A stretch of 64,000 nt of DNA from Bifidobacterium felsineum (GCF_002802915.1 NZ_PEBJ01000001.1:372001-436000), one strand, 5' to 3'. Shown: positions 39,432 through 49,366, counted from the stretch's first letter. Numbers and translations are program-made. Notes: generated from the letters alone by a model not told the origin.

Positions 39432-40373
39432 ATGACAGGAGTCGAGCGTGTTGCTCAGTTGATGAACCGGCCAAACCGGCGTTGGGTAACGCAGATTCTC
39501 ATTCTTGTATTATCGCTGGCTTTGGTGCTGGGCGTGGGAATGCTATCCGCGGTGCGTACGAGGCGCAAGGAACAGGATGATGTGGGCGGCTGGCAGGTGA
39601 AGCCGCTGAGTATTGCGCACCGGGGTGACGATTCCGCTCCGGAAAACTCCACACATGCGATTGCCAATGCCGGTGCCAACGGTGCTGATTATGCGGAAAT
39701 CGATGTGCGATTGGACGCCGATGGGGTGCCGGTGGTGTTCCACGATCGTATGACCGGTCGCCTCGCAGCCGATGGGCGCAATGTGCCGGTTAGCAGCTTG
39801 AGCACGCATGAGCTGCAGCATATGCACATGCGCCAAAACGGTGAGAACTTCCATGTGCCCACGTTGGACGAGGCGATTATGGCGGCGCAGCACGTCAACG
39901 ATCATTTGGGATTGCTGCTCGATTTGAAAACCGGGTCGGCGGGTGCGGAACAGCTGACCCATGCGGTTTCCGATGTGATCGAACGACGTGATTTTGCCGG
40001 TCGCGTGATGGTGATGGCCGTGAATGATGATGCGATCGCGGCGATGCGCACACTGCATCCCGATTGGCAGATCGGCAAATGTGTGAGCCCTGCCGGGCAT
40101 CCGGAAGTTGGATGGCCTCGTGACGCCAGCTTTGTGGTGATGCGTGGCAATCGTATGGATCCGGCCATTGTGAGTCGGGCGAATCGCGACAATGTGCCGA
40201 TTTATGCTGGTGTGAGCGGTGATTATCGGGAAGGTGGCCGTTGCCTGAGAATGGGTGCGGATGGTGTGCTGGGCTCCAGTGCACGCAGCGTGCATGAGCT
40301 GGCCAATCGCTTTGCCGTTGACATGCATGGCGGTACGTCAAACCCAAACGTTGAACGACCGGCGTGGCGATAG
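39432..40373 (+). CDS. Membrane-anchored glycerophosphodiester phosphodiesterase
   Basis: 313 residues. A membrane anchor at residues 19-40 places the enzyme outside the cell. The GDPD fold has HRGD (63-66), EN (71-72), EIDVR with Glu89 and Asp91, and HD (104-105), so the metal and catalytic residues are complete. Substrates of the family are deacylated phospholipids or teichoic-acid-like polymers. The ATG has GGGAGGTG upstream; the longer frame from 39372 has no ribosome site. No operon partner. Confidence 0.9.
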   Translation: MTGVERVAQLMNRPNRRWVTQILILVLSLALVLGVGMLSAVRTRRKEQDDVGGWQVKPLSIAHRGDDSAPENSTHAIANAGANGADYAEIDVRLDADGVPVVFHDRMTGRLAADGRNVPVSSLSTHELQHMHMRQNGENFHVPTLDEAIMAAQHVNDHLGLLLDLKTGSAGAEQLTHAVSDVIERRDFAGRVMVMAVNDDAIAAMRTLHPDWQIGKCVSPAGHPEVGWPRDASFVVMRGNRMDPAIVSRANRDNVPIYAGVSGDYREGGRCLRMGADGVLGSSARSVHELANRFAVDMHGGTSNPNVERPAWR

Positions 40374-40620
40374 TTGATTTTGCGGTGTTGGGTCGTACCC
40401 GTTGGGTCACGGTGTTGCGACATAGTCGCATGGTTGTATGGCCGCATGGCGGGCATCGTGAATCATGCGTGCGAAGTCAGCCATTAGACTGCAACGTAAT
40501 CGGCATATGCCGGGAATAACAGGCGCGGCGGCCGGAGTCCGGAGTTTTGTGCGACGGATGGTATGAAATCCGTTCGAATGGAATGGCATCGGATGCCGCT
40601 GGCAATGAGAGGACTCGATT

Positions 40621-41010
40621 ATGAGTGAAAAGATGGAAGCCGTAGCCACTTCCGAAGCACCGGCAGCTCTTGGTGCATACAGCCAGGCAGTGAAAGCCAA
40701 CGGTTTTGTGTTCGTCTCCGGGCAGTTGGGCATTGACCCTGCCACCGGCGAACTGGCTGGCGAGACCGCTGGCGAACAGGCCGCGCAGGCGTTGAAGAAT
40801 ATCAAGCATATCCTTGACACCGCAGGCACTGGCATCGAGCATGTGGTGCGTGCCACCATCTACCTGAAGAACGTTGAGGACTTCAAGGAAGTCGACGCCC
40901 GCTACGCCGAGGTGTTCATCGGTTCCGTCAAGCCCGCTCGCGTGGCCTTCGGCAACAATATGATTCCCAAGGGTGCTCTTGTGGAGATTGACGCCATCGC
41001 TGTGCTGTGA
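40621..41010 (+). CDS. ridA: RidA family enamine/imine deaminase
   Basis: 129 residues, trimeric cytosolic protein that hydrolyses reactive 2-aminoacrylate-type enamines. Family marks are GAYSQAVKANGFVFVSGQLGIDPATGEL, the conserved Arg in KPARVAFGNN and the C-terminal ending GALVEIDAIAVL. A GAGAGGA site precedes the ATG. It is followed by a palindrome-rich gap. Confidence 0.93.
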   Translation: MSEKMEAVATSEAPAALGAYSQAVKANGFVFVSGQLGIDPATGELAGETAGEQAAQALKNIKHILDTAGTGIEHVVRATIYLKNVEDFKEVDARYAEVFIGSVKPARVAFGNNMIPKGALVEIDAIAVL

Positions 41011-41026
41011 TCGTCTCGGTGTTTTC

Positions 41027-41208
41027 CCGAATTGCGTCCGAAATTCAGGAAAATAGCCGCATCAGCCTGAATTCCGGACACTGATATGACGTGAGCGTCC
41101 GGAATTCGGGGCGCTGCCTCTGATTCCCCGAATTTCGGACGTTTGGAACTGCTCAGTGTACAGAATTCGGGCTGATTGGGTGTTTTTCCCGAATTTTGGA
41201 TGCTCATG
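41027..41208. repeat. Cluster of six CCGAATTCGG-type motifs
   Basis: Variants of a short palindrome occur about every 30-50 bases: CCGAAATTCAGG, CTGAATTCCGGAC, GTCCGGAATTCGGG, CCCCGAATTTCGGAC, CAGAATTCGGG and CCCGAATTTTGGA. It fills the ridA-plsC gap and contains no gene. Confidence 0.7.
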
Positions 41209-41288
41209 GTCTGAGGCGTACATTCCGAGACGGTTCTGTCAGAGTCTCTTTCCCAACTTAGGTCCCGGGGCGTGCAACAATAGTGGGC

Positions 41289-42215
41289 ATGGCATCCAAA
41301 GGAAAACCGTCACCGCGCTCCGCGGTCAGCCCACTCTCTGACGCACAGGTCGCCAAGCTTGCAAAGCGGCATCGGCTGGTCGACCCTATGCACGATTTCC
41401 CTACCGGCCCGAATCGTAAGGCCAAGGTTGAGGAAATCAATGCTCAGAATCCCAAAGCGACTAAGCGATTGCTTACCGGTGTCGATGTAGTGTTCAACGC
41501 CAGCTGCAAAACTCGCGCCTGGGGTCTGGACCGTGTGCCTGAAGACGGTCCGTTTATTACCGCGGCAAGCCATGTGACGATGTTTGATGTGTTCGTGCCG
41601 ATGGCCAGCTTGTTCCATATGGGCCGCAGGCCTCGGTATATGGCCAAAGCCGAGATGGCGAAATGGCCGTTGATTGGCAAATGGTTCCAGCTGGTCGGCA
41701 TGCAGCCGGTGCAGCGCCATTCCGGCAAGGCCAAGCAGATTGAAGAGACTTCCATCGATATCCTGACTTCCGGTAGGCCGCTTACCGTGTGGCCGGAAGG
41801 TACGGTGACCCGCGACCCGAAGAAATGGGTGATGAGCATCAAGGAAGGCGTGGCGTATATCGCCTTGGAGTCCTCGCGTCGGCTTGGGCGTCAGGTGCCG
41901 CTGTACCTGGCTGTGACATGGGGCGCGGCTTCGATCAATCATTGGTGGCCATGGCCACGCAAGAACGTGGTGATGTGCTACGACCATCAGCTTGATTATT
42001 CGGACTTGCTTGTTGACATGGATTCCTGGGGTGAAGAACCCCCGGCTGAAGCGGTTAATGAGCTGATGTGGCGTGTACTGAAGCGTATGAACACAGTGCT
42101 TGCCGAGATTCGTGGTGAACAGTTCCCTGCCGAAGGCTATTGGGATTACCGCAGCATGTCTCGCAAGCCTTGGCCGGCAGCCGGAGGTCAGTTCCCCGCC
42201 GGCGAAGTGGAGTAG
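41289..42215 (+). CDS. plsC: 1-acyl-sn-glycerol-3-phosphate acyltransferase
   Basis: Acyltransferase that makes phosphatidic acid, 308 residues. The HxxxxD motif is SHVTMFD, and the substrate motif is WPEGTVTRDPKKW. The N-terminal 60 residues are basic and specific to bifidobacteria-like members. Start: ATG 41289 or the in-frame GTG at 41283; neither has a clear ribosome site. gpsA follows 52 bases later, so two successive steps of glycerolipid synthesis are probably co-transcribed. Confidence 0.88.
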   Translation: MASKGKPSPRSAVSPLSDAQVAKLAKRHRLVDPMHDFPTGPNRKAKVEEINAQNPKATKRLLTGVDVVFNASCKTRAWGLDRVPEDGPFITAASHVTMFDVFVPMASLFHMGRRPRYMAKAEMAKWPLIGKWFQLVGMQPVQRHSGKAKQIEETSIDILTSGRPLTVWPEGTVTRDPKKWVMSIKEGVAYIALESSRRLGRQVPLYLAVTWGAASINHWWPWPRKNVVMCYDHQLDYSDLLVDMDSWGEEPPAEAVNELMWRVLKRMNTVLAEIRGEQFPAEGYWDYRSMSRKPWPAAGGQFPAGEVE

Positions 42216-42267
42216 CATTGCACAAGATGCAGTGAAGCTTGAAGTTCAGACAGTAGGAGCAAATGGT

Positions 42268-43269
42268 ATGGGTAAAAAGGTAACGGTTCTTGGTGCAGGA
42301 GCATGGGGTACCGCCTTCGGCCAGGTTCTGGCCGACGCCGGCAACGATGTGACCATGTGGGCCATCGAGCCTGAAATCGTGGAAGGCATTCGTGATCATC
42401 ATCGCAACGCAGTGCGCTTGCCTTCGGTGGAGAAGCTGCCGGACAACATGACCGCCACCGGTGATCGCGCCGAAGCAGTCAAGGACGCCGAAATCATCGT
42501 GGTGGCCATCGCCGCTCAGTTCGCGCGCATCGCGCTCGCCGAGTTCAAGGGGCTCATTCCCGAGAACGCCATCGTAGTCAGCCTGATGAAGGGCATCGAG
42601 CGCAAGACCAACAAGCGTATGGACGAAGTGGTGCGCGAGGCTCTGGATTTGTCGGCGGATCGTTTTGCCGCCATCTCCGGACCGAACCTGTCCAAGGAAA
42701 TCGCCGACCGTCACCCGGCTGCCACCGTGGTGGGTTGCGCGAACCTCGACAATGCCAAGAAAGTGGCCGAAACCTGCACTACCAGCTACTTCAAGCCATT
42801 CGTGACCAATGATGTAATCGGCTTGGAAATGTGCGGCAGCCTGAAGAACGTCACCGCGCTCGCCGTGGGTATGGCTCGCGGTGCCGGCTACGGCGAGAAC
42901 ACCGCCGCCATGATCGAAACCCGTGGCCTTGCCGAACTGACCGCTCTTGGTGCCGCAGCCGGTGCCGATCCGAAGACCTTCGCTGGACTCGCTGGCGTGG
43001 GCGATTTGATCGCCACCTGCGGCTCCCCGTTGTCCCGCAACTATACGTTCGGCTCCAACCTCGGCAAGGGCATGAGCGTGGAGGAGGCCACCAAGGTGAG
43101 CAACGGCGTGGCCGAAGGCGTGCCTACCACGGATGCTGTGGTCGCGCTTGGCAAGCAGCTCGGCGTACCGACCCCGCTGGCCTATCAGATGAGCCGTGTG
43201 CTCAACGAAGGCATTTCTTGCTCTGAAATGTTATCTGGATTGTTTGGCCGTGAGGTCACGGCCGAGTAG
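42268..43269 (+). CDS. gpsA: Glycerol-3-phosphate dehydrogenase [NAD(P)+]
   Basis: Makes sn-glycerol-3-phosphate from dihydroxyacetone phosphate for phospholipids, 333 residues. The Rossmann loop is VLGAGAWGTAFG. The catalytic Lys lies in CGSLKNVTALAVGM, and the substrate motif is GLAGVGDLIATCGSPLSRNY. The true start is the ATG with TAGGAG eight bases upstream; the open frame extends further back to 42100 inside plsC. It is followed after 54 bases by ddl. Confidence 0.96.
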   Translation: MGKKVTVLGAGAWGTAFGQVLADAGNDVTMWAIEPEIVEGIRDHHRNAVRLPSVEKLPDNMTATGDRAEAVKDAEIIVVAIAAQFARIALAEFKGLIPENAIVVSLMKGIERKTNKRMDEVVREALDLSADRFAAISGPNLSKEIADRHPAATVVGCANLDNAKKVAETCTTSYFKPFVTNDVIGLEMCGSLKNVTALAVGMARGAGYGENTAAMIETRGLAELTALGAAAGADPKTFAGLAGVGDLIATCGSPLSRNYTFGSNLGKGMSVEEATKVSNGVAEGVPTTDAVVALGKQLGVPTPLAYQMSRVLNEGISCSEMLSGLFGREVTAE

Positions 43270-43323
43270 GCTACCAATAGGTTGATTCGCTGATAATCGC
43301 GAAGAAGTTATCAAAGGATGGTT

Positions 43324-44499
43324 ATGGCCAAGAAGCGTATTGTGGTCCTTTACGGTGGCCGCGCAGATGAGCATTCTATTTCGTGCATCTCCACTGCCGG
43401 CGTACTGAATGCATTGGATACCGAGCGTTTTGAGCCGATTCCGGTCGGCATCACCAAAGATGGCAAGTGGATTGTAAACGGTGAGGATCCGCGCGGTTGG
43501 GCGCTGGATGGAGGTGAACTGCCGACGGTGAAGATTACCCCGGAATCCCGCCCGGTGCTGATCGACCCTTCCCGTGGCAAGGATGGTTTCTTCGCCGGTG
43601 CGCCTGAGCATCTCAACGGTTCCGATTCCAATCTTGTCAGCCTGAATGACCCGGAAATGCGCCATACGCTGACCTCCCTCGGCCATGTGGATGCCGTGTT
43701 GCCGGTGCTGCACGGTCCCTATGGTGAAGATGGTACGGTTCAGGGTCTGCTGGAAATGATGGGTGTGCCGTACGTGGGTTGTGGCGTATTCGCCTCCGCC
43801 GCTTGCATGGACAAGCACTACACCAAGATTGTGCTTAACGCCGCCGGTATTCCCACGGCTCCTGGCATCATGGTGGACGCCCGCAACTTCACCGCTGCCG
43901 ATGTGCTCGACAAGGTTGAAGCCGCCGGACTCGCCTACCCGCTGTTCGTCAAGCCTTCCCGCGCCGGCTCCAGCTTCGGTGTGACCAAGGTCGAGAAGGC
44001 CGAGGATCGCGAAACCCAGCAGGATAAGCTGGCCGCCGCTGTGGCCACTGCCGGCGAGCACGATTGGAAGGTGTTGATTGAGCAGGGCATCGACGGCCGT
44101 GAAATCGAATGCGCCGTGCTGTGTCCGAAGGCCGGCGAAGAGCCTGAGGCCAGCTGGCCGGGTGAAATCGTGCTCGATCATCAGGACGATGACCAGTTCT
44201 ACGACTTCGATTCCAAGTACATGGATGCTTCCGCCAGCCATGTGGAAGTGCCGGCCAACCTGCCGGTCAGCGTTCTGGAAGATGTGCGTGACGTGGCTCG
44301 CCGTGCCTTCAAGGCCGTGGATGGCGCTGGTCTGAGCCGCGTGGACACGTTCGTGACCCCGGACGGCACGGTGATGGTCAACGAGATCAACACGATGCCG
44401 GGCTTCACTCCGATTTCCATGTACCCCAAGGCTTGGGAGGCCACCGGAGTCGGCTACACCGAGCTCATCACCCGCCTTATCGAAGGCGTGCTGCGCTAA
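43324..44499 (+). CDS. ddl: D-alanine--D-alanine ligase
   Basis: ATP-grasp enzyme of peptidoglycan precursor synthesis, 391 residues. N-domain: VLYGGRADEHSISCISTAGVL. The central domain has KPSRAGSSFGV (ATP-binding loop), and the metal-binding NEINTMPGFTP is near the end. The segment HGPYGEDGTVQGLLEMMGVPYVG carries the Tyr typical of D-Ala-specific enzymes, so no vancomycin-type D-Lac ligation is expected. The ATG at 43324 has AAAGG upstream; 43318 is an alternative. The first unit of palindrome array B is its likely terminator. Confidence 0.95.
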   Translation: MAKKRIVVLYGGRADEHSISCISTAGVLNALDTERFEPIPVGITKDGKWIVNGEDPRGWALDGGELPTVKITPESRPVLIDPSRGKDGFFAGAPEHLNGSDSNLVSLNDPEMRHTLTSLGHVDAVLPVLHGPYGEDGTVQGLLEMMGVPYVGCGVFASAACMDKHYTKIVLNAAGIPTAPGIMVDARNFTAADVLDKVEAAGLAYPLFVKPSRAGSSFGVTKVEKAEDRETQQDKLAAAVATAGEHDWKVLIEQGIDGREIECAVLCPKAGEEPEASWPGEIVLDHQDDDQFYDFDSKYMDASASHVEVPANLPVSVLEDVRDVARRAFKAVDGAGLSRVDTFVTPDGTVMVNEINTMPGFTPISMYPKAWEATGVGYTELITRLIEGVLR

Positions 44500-44528
44500 G
44501 CGTCCGATAATTTCGGGAGAAATCCCAA

Positions 44529-44733
44529 GTTCGTGAGAATAAGCCACTGATGTTGATTCAGTGGCTTATTTTTTCGCAGTTTTGCCATACTTCGTGAAAA
44601 TAAGCCGCTGAGTAATCGTCAGTGGTGCCTTTTCACGAAATCAAGAATGATTTCGAAAATGTAAGCCACTGAGCAACGGTCAGTGGCGTCTTTTCACGAG
44701 GTCGGGAATCATTTCGTGAAAATAAGCCGCTAG
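44529..44733. repeat. Palindromic repeat array B
   Basis: Three full ~57-bp units (starting about 44529, 44590 and 44650) and a final half unit (44711-44733) of the family seen at 11011. The first is nearly perfect: AATAAGCCACTGA with its complement around a 7-base loop and then TTTTTT, so it also acts as the ddl terminator. Confidence 0.85.
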
Positions 44734-44736
44734 GGG

Positions 44737-45066
44737 GTAGGTAGTAATTAATTAGCGAATTAATTAATTCACTAACGGATTGCCGTCGATCCACAGCGCA
44801 GACTACGTAATTGACATATCGTCAGTAAATGTCACTAATTCATTTGTAGTTTCCTTTTGTTCAACAGATGTACCGCAAACAGTGAAAACAGTTCACCTGA
44901 GCGCCAGTGTCGGGACAGATAACCCGCATACCTTCATGTTTTGGAATTATGGGCCGCGCGGATTCGTCGCCAACCACGTACGAGCCAAGCGCGAATACAA
45001 GCCCCGACTCCCAAGACATGGCTCATCAAGCTGTGTCCGGATGAATGTTGAGCAAAGGAATAATCA
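44737..45066. promoter_or_regulatory. AT-rich upstream region of the ABC importer
   Basis: TAATTAATTA (44745-44754) and the exact palindrome GAATTAATTAATTC (44757-44770) lie side by side in otherwise GC-rich DNA. Near 44813 TTGACAT and AATGTCA form a spaced inverted repeat. Both are plausible operators or promoter parts. No gene is credible here. Confidence 0.4.
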
Positions 45067-46233
45067 ATGAACAACCTGCGTAAGATTGCGGTTGCCTCTG
45101 TGGCTGCCGTGCTCGCGTTCTCGATGGCCGCTTGCGGCTCCTCTAGCGCTTCCTCCGATGGCAACTCCGGTTCCACCGGCAAGGCCGTGAAGGTGAACGA
45201 AAAGTCCGCCAAGGCCACCTCCCTTTCCGATTTCGGCACTATGGACGACCTGGTCAAGGCCGCTGAAGAAGAAGGTGCCCTGAACGTCATCGCTCTGCCC
45301 CACGATTGGTCCAACTACGGCGAAGTGATCAGCACCTTCAAGAAGAAGTACCCGAAGATCAAGATCACCGAGCTCAACCCGAACGCTTCCTCCAAGGAAG
45401 AGCTCGACGCTGCCAAGACCAACAAGGGCACCGACGCCGCCCCTGACGTGTTCGATGTCGGCCAGTCCATCGCCGCCACCTCCACCGACGCTTTCGCTCC
45501 GTACAAGGTGCAGGCTTGGGACAAGATCCCGGACGAGAACAAGGACGCCAACGGCGCTTACTACGCCGACTACACCGGCATCATGTCCATCGGCTGGAAC
45601 AAGGACAAGTACGGCGACATCAAGTCCCTGAACGACCTGCTCGATCCGAAGTTCGCCGGCACCGTGGCCCTGAACGGCAAGCCCGCCGAGGCTGGCGCTG
45701 CCTTCAACGGCTACCTGATGGTCAACCAGCTCGCTGGCGGCGACATCAACAACCTGCAGCCTGGCCTTGACTTCTTCAAGAAGCTCAAGGATTCCGGCAA
45801 CCTGACCACCGTTGACGTGACCAACGGCACCATCGACTCCGGCCAGACCGGTGTGGTGATGGACTGGACCTACAACCAGGCTTCCTACAAGAAGGAACTG
45901 AAGTCCAAGGGCGTGAACTGGGAGTACAAGACCTTCCCGAAGGCTCAGGTCGTCAGCTACTACAACCAGGCCATCAACAAGGACGCTCCGCACCCGGCCG
46001 CCGCTCGCCTCTGGGAAGAGTACCTGTACACCGCTGAAGCTCAGAACCTGTGGTTCAAGGGTGGCGCCAACCCGGTGCTGCTGGATTCCATGAAGCAGGA
46101 CGGCACTGTTGATCAGGACACTCTGAAGGACGCCGTGACCATCGAAGGCAAGCCGGTTTCCTACTCCAACGATGATGCCAACCGCATCACCGAATGGCTC
46201 CAGAACAACTGGGACAAGACGATCGGCAACTGA
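45067..46233 (+). CDS. ABC importer solute-binding lipoprotein (iron/polyamine/phosphonate class)
   Basis: 388 residues. Lipoprotein signal with lipobox MAAC, Cys23. The mature protein belongs to the periplasmic-binding type that includes polyamine, ferric-iron, thiamine and aminoethylphosphonate binders: EEGALNVIALPHDWSNYGEVISTFKKKYPKIKI, YYADYTGIMSIGWNKDKYGDIKSLNDLLDPKFAGTVAL, VMDWTYNQASYKKEL. The acidic pocket might favour a cation such as a polyamine, but this is a guess. It is first of four genes that together form a whole importer. Confidence 0.88.
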   Translation: MNNLRKIAVASVAAVLAFSMAACGSSSASSDGNSGSTGKAVKVNEKSAKATSLSDFGTMDDLVKAAEEEGALNVIALPHDWSNYGEVISTFKKKYPKIKITELNPNASSKEELDAAKTNKGTDAAPDVFDVGQSIAATSTDAFAPYKVQAWDKIPDENKDANGAYYADYTGIMSIGWNKDKYGDIKSLNDLLDPKFAGTVALNGKPAEAGAAFNGYLMVNQLAGGDINNLQPGLDFFKKLKDSGNLTTVDVTNGTIDSGQTGVVMDWTYNQASYKKELKSKGVNWEYKTFPKAQVVSYYNQAINKDAPHPAAARLWEEYLYTAEAQNLWFKGGANPVLLDSMKQDGTVDQDTLKDAVTIEGKPVSYSNDDANRITEWLQNNWDKTIGN

Positions 46234-46268
46234 GAGTAAGCCTCTCGGGAATAAGGTCTGAACATATT

Positions 46269-47201
46269 ATGACCGCTGCAATCGCACAGAACGGGCCTGC
46301 CGCCGCCAAGGCGGCGGGTCCTTCCGCATCTTCTGCCTCCTCAGCGCTGGCCAAGCATCGTCAGGAACTCGGCACTATCGCCGTCTCCCTGCCGTTCTTC
46401 GCCTACACTGCATGCTTCCTGCTGGCACCTACGGTGATTGTGATCGTCGGTGCCTTCCAAGATCGCAATGGCGCTTTTACCCTCGCGAACTTCAATAACC
46501 TGTTCGCGCCGAACACCATCGCCGCATTCATCACCTCCATCCTGGTCTCCATCGCATCCTCGGTGATCGGCGCCGTGGTAGGTGGCCTCGCCTCCTACGC
46601 GCTGGTGATCGGTGCCAAGCCGAACGGCCTGCTGCGCCGCATGGTCTCCGCCATCTCCTCCGTACTCGCCCAGTTCGGCGGCGTGATGCTGGCATTCGCA
46701 TTCATCGCCACCATCGGCATCAACGGCATCGGTACCATGCTGATCAAGACCTTGACCGGATACACCGTGAACCCGAATTGGCTGAGCTCCCTGCCCGGTC
46801 TGATCACGATTTACTGCTACTTCCAGATTCCACTGATGATCATCATCTTCCTGCCAGCGGTCGATTCGATTCGCCCGCAGTGGCGTGAAGCCTGCGAATC
46901 CTTAGGCGGCAACACCTTCCAGTACTGGACGCGTGTGGCCCTGCCGATTCTGGCACCCCGCTTCATCTCCGCGTTCCTGCTGCTGTTCGCCTCCGCGTTC
47001 TCCGCATATGCCACCGCAGCCGCCTTGTTCTCTCAGCGCTCGATTCTGGTGCCGCTGATGATTCAGGGTGCTATGCGTAACGAAATGGATGCCAACCAGC
47101 AGGGCTTCGCACAGGTGCTGGCATTCGCAATGATTGTGGTCGTGGCCATTGTGATGCTGCTGAGCCACGCTGTAGAAAAGAGGGCCGGACGTTGGCAGTG
47201 A
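46269..47201 (+). CDS. ABC importer permease 1
   Basis: 310 residues, six membrane helices after an Ala/Ser-rich cytoplasmic start. The EAA loop that docks to the ATPase reads WREACESLGGNTFQYWTRVALPILAPRF. The ATG at 46269 follows a modest AAGG; the longer frame would reach into the binding-protein gene. The stop overlaps the next start. Confidence 0.9.
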   Translation: MTAAIAQNGPAAAKAAGPSASSASSALAKHRQELGTIAVSLPFFAYTACFLLAPTVIVIVGAFQDRNGAFTLANFNNLFAPNTIAAFITSILVSIASSVIGAVVGGLASYALVIGAKPNGLLRRMVSAISSVLAQFGGVMLAFAFIATIGINGIGTMLIKTLTGYTVNPNWLSSLPGLITIYCYFQIPLMIIIFLPAVDSIRPQWREACESLGGNTFQYWTRVALPILAPRFISAFLLLFASAFSAYATAAALFSQRSILVPLMIQGAMRNEMDANQQGFAQVLAFAMIVVVAIVMLLSHAVEKRAGRWQ

Positions 47202-48091
47202 ACGAAACCTCTACGACGAGTGAAACGACTGCCGTGGCTGCTGCAGCTTCCGCAGTGAAGCCGCCGCAGCTGCGTGCCGCACGCGTGCGCAAGCAGAGCA
47301 TCATCAAGTTCGTGATTCTGTTCGTGACGCTGGCCTTCCTGTTCGTGCCGTTGCTGGCCATGCTGATCTTCACCCTGCGCCATCCGCTGTCCGGTCGCTG
47401 GTCCGCCGCTCCTTGGATTGCGATTTTCACCGGTAACGGCGAATCCTTGGGCGCTGATCTGACCGTGTTGTGGCAGGGTCTTGGCACCTCGCTGGCGCTG
47501 AGCGTGGTCACTGTGGTGCTCATGCTGCTGCTCATGGTCCCCACGATGGTGATTGTGCACATCCGTTCCAAGGCATTGGAGCGCGCAATCGAATGGGTGG
47601 CAACCCTGCCGCTGACCATTCCGGCCATCGTGCTGGTCGTGGGTCTGGGCCCGATCTATCGCTGGCTGTCCGCCGATGTGCTCAACACCAACCCGATTTG
47701 GCTGTGCTTCGCCTATGTGATCCTGGTTATGCCGTTCGCCTTCCGTGCGATTGCAGTGGGTCTGAATTCCATCGACGTGAAGACCTTGGTTGAGGCCTCT
47801 CGTTCGCTTGGCGCCTCGTGGCCGAAGGTCTTCTTCCGCGTGATCATCCCGAACCTGTGGCAGTCGATTCTCTCTGCCTCCTTCATTTCCATCGCTGTGG
47901 TGCTGGGCGAATACACCGTCGCCTCGCTGCTCGGCCGTATGAACCTGCAGGTCGCGCTCTACCAGCTCGGCCAATCCAACTCTCAAATCTCCACCGCCAT
48001 GTCGCTGCTTGCCTTGCTCTTCGGCGTGGTGCTGCTCGTCGCGCTCGATCTGATCTCCGACGCGATGCGCAAGTCTAAGGAAGGTAAGTAA
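47198..48091 (+). CDS. ABC importer permease 2
   Basis: 297 residues, six membrane helices. The EAA loop is LVEASRSLGASWPKVFFRVIIPNLW. The GTG start overlaps the previous stop by four bases (GTGA), a coupled arrangement; a TTG at 47198-6 is an alternative. It pairs with permease 1 as a heterodimer. Confidence 0.88.
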   Translation: MNETSTTSETTAVAAAASAVKPPQLRAARVRKQSIIKFVILFVTLAFLFVPLLAMLIFTLRHPLSGRWSAAPWIAIFTGNGESLGADLTVLWQGLGTSLALSVVTVVLMLLLMVPTMVIVHIRSKALERAIEWVATLPLTIPAIVLVVGLGPIYRWLSADVLNTNPIWLCFAYVILVMPFAFRAIAVGLNSIDVKTLVEASRSLGASWPKVFFRVIIPNLWQSILSASFISIAVVLGEYTVASLLGRMNLQVALYQLGQSNSQISTAMSLLALLFGVVLLVALDLISDAMRKSKEGK

Positions 48092-48095
48092 AACC

Positions 48096-49340
48096 ATGAC
48101 CGTAGAACGCAATACTGCGACTACTCCTATCGCTGCCAGCGCTGCTGCCACTGAAGACGCGTTCAAGAACGACCCAACCGCGACCCTTGAGGGCGTGAAG
48201 GGTAAGGACGTGACCAAGGCCGCCAAGGCGCTGCTGAAGGACTCTGCCAAGCGCGGCGGCGGTTCCATCCAGATGCAGGATGTTGTCAAGATCTACCCCG
48301 GTGCCAACAAGCGCGCATTGGATGATTTCAACCTGGACATCAAGCCCGGCGAAATGGTTGTGCTGCTCGGTGGTTCCGGTTGCGGCAAGTCCACGGCCCT
48401 GCGCTCCTTGGCCGGCCTTGAAGACATTCAGGGTGGCCGCATCATGGTTGGCGGCCAGGATGTGACCGGCGTGCCGGTGAACAAGCGTGAGATGGCCATG
48501 GTGTTCCAGGCTTACTCCCTCTTCCCGCATATGACCGCACTCGAAAACGTGGAATTCGGTCTCGAAGTACGTGGTGTGAGCAAGGAAGAGCGCCGCAAGG
48601 TTGCCATGGAGCAGCTGGAACTGGTGGGTCTGGCCGATCAGGCCAAGAAGTACACCCAGCAGATGTCCGGCGGCCAGCAGCAGCGTGTGGCCCTGGCCCG
48701 CGCACTGGCCATCAAGCCACGCGTGCTGCTGTTGGATGAGCCGCTTTCCGCACTGGACGCCAAGGTGCGTGTGCAGTTGCGCGACCAGATTCGCCGCATT
48801 CAGCTCAGCACCGGCACCACCACCGTGTTCGTGACCCACGATCAGGAGGAAGCCCTGGCTGTGGCCGATCGCATCGGCGTGATGAACAAGGGCAAGATCG
48901 AGCAGATCGCCGCCCCGCAGGACCTCTACCAGCGCCCAGCCACCGAATACGTGGCAACCTTCATCGGCCTGACCAACCGTCTGCCTGGCGCCTCCAACGG
49001 TGAGGAGGCCGTGGTCTTCGGCCAGCGTCTGCCGTTGATTGCCGGCTCCGCCAAGGGTGATTCGGTCGCCGTGCTGGTACGCCCGGAGAACCTCGCGCTG
49101 TCGCTGCCTGACCAATACGATTCCAAGGTCGGCGAGCACGCCCGCGTGGAGGTCATCCACTTCCTCGGCTCCCTGGTGCGTGTGGACACCGTGATTACGT
49201 CTAGCGAATTCCAGCGCTGGAACAAGGGCGAACAGCTCAAGGTCACCGTGCAGCTGCCGGCTAACGAACTGCCTGCCGGTTTGGCTTCTGGCGACGACGT
49301 GATTATCACGCCGCGCCCGGTCGCCGCGCTCGCTTGCTGA
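48096..49340 (+). CDS. ABC importer ATP-binding protein
   Basis: 414 residues. A 65-residue Ala/Lys-rich N-terminal extension precedes the ATPase domain, which is unusual for this class. Walker A: GGSGCGKST. Q-loop: VFQAYSLFPHMTALENV. ABC signature: MSGGQQQRVALARAL. Walker B: VLLLDEPLSALDAKVR, and H-loop VTHDQEEAL. The C-terminal regulatory OB (TOBE-like) domain occupies residues about 310-410. It starts 4 bases after permease 2. Confidence 0.93.
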   Translation: MTVERNTATTPIAASAAATEDAFKNDPTATLEGVKGKDVTKAAKALLKDSAKRGGGSIQMQDVVKIYPGANKRALDDFNLDIKPGEMVVLLGGSGCGKSTALRSLAGLEDIQGGRIMVGGQDVTGVPVNKREMAMVFQAYSLFPHMTALENVEFGLEVRGVSKEERRKVAMEQLELVGLADQAKKYTQQMSGGQQQRVALARALAIKPRVLLLDEPLSALDAKVRVQLRDQIRRIQLSTGTTTVFVTHDQEEALAVADRIGVMNKGKIEQIAAPQDLYQRPATEYVATFIGLTNRLPGASNGEEAVVFGQRLPLIAGSAKGDSVAVLVRPENLALSLPDQYDSKVGEHARVEVIHFLGSLVRVDTVITSSEFQRWNKGEQLKVTVQLPANELPAGLASGDDVIITPRPVAALAC

Positions 49341-49366
49341 TTTCTCGCTGATTTTTTGATAGCTAG

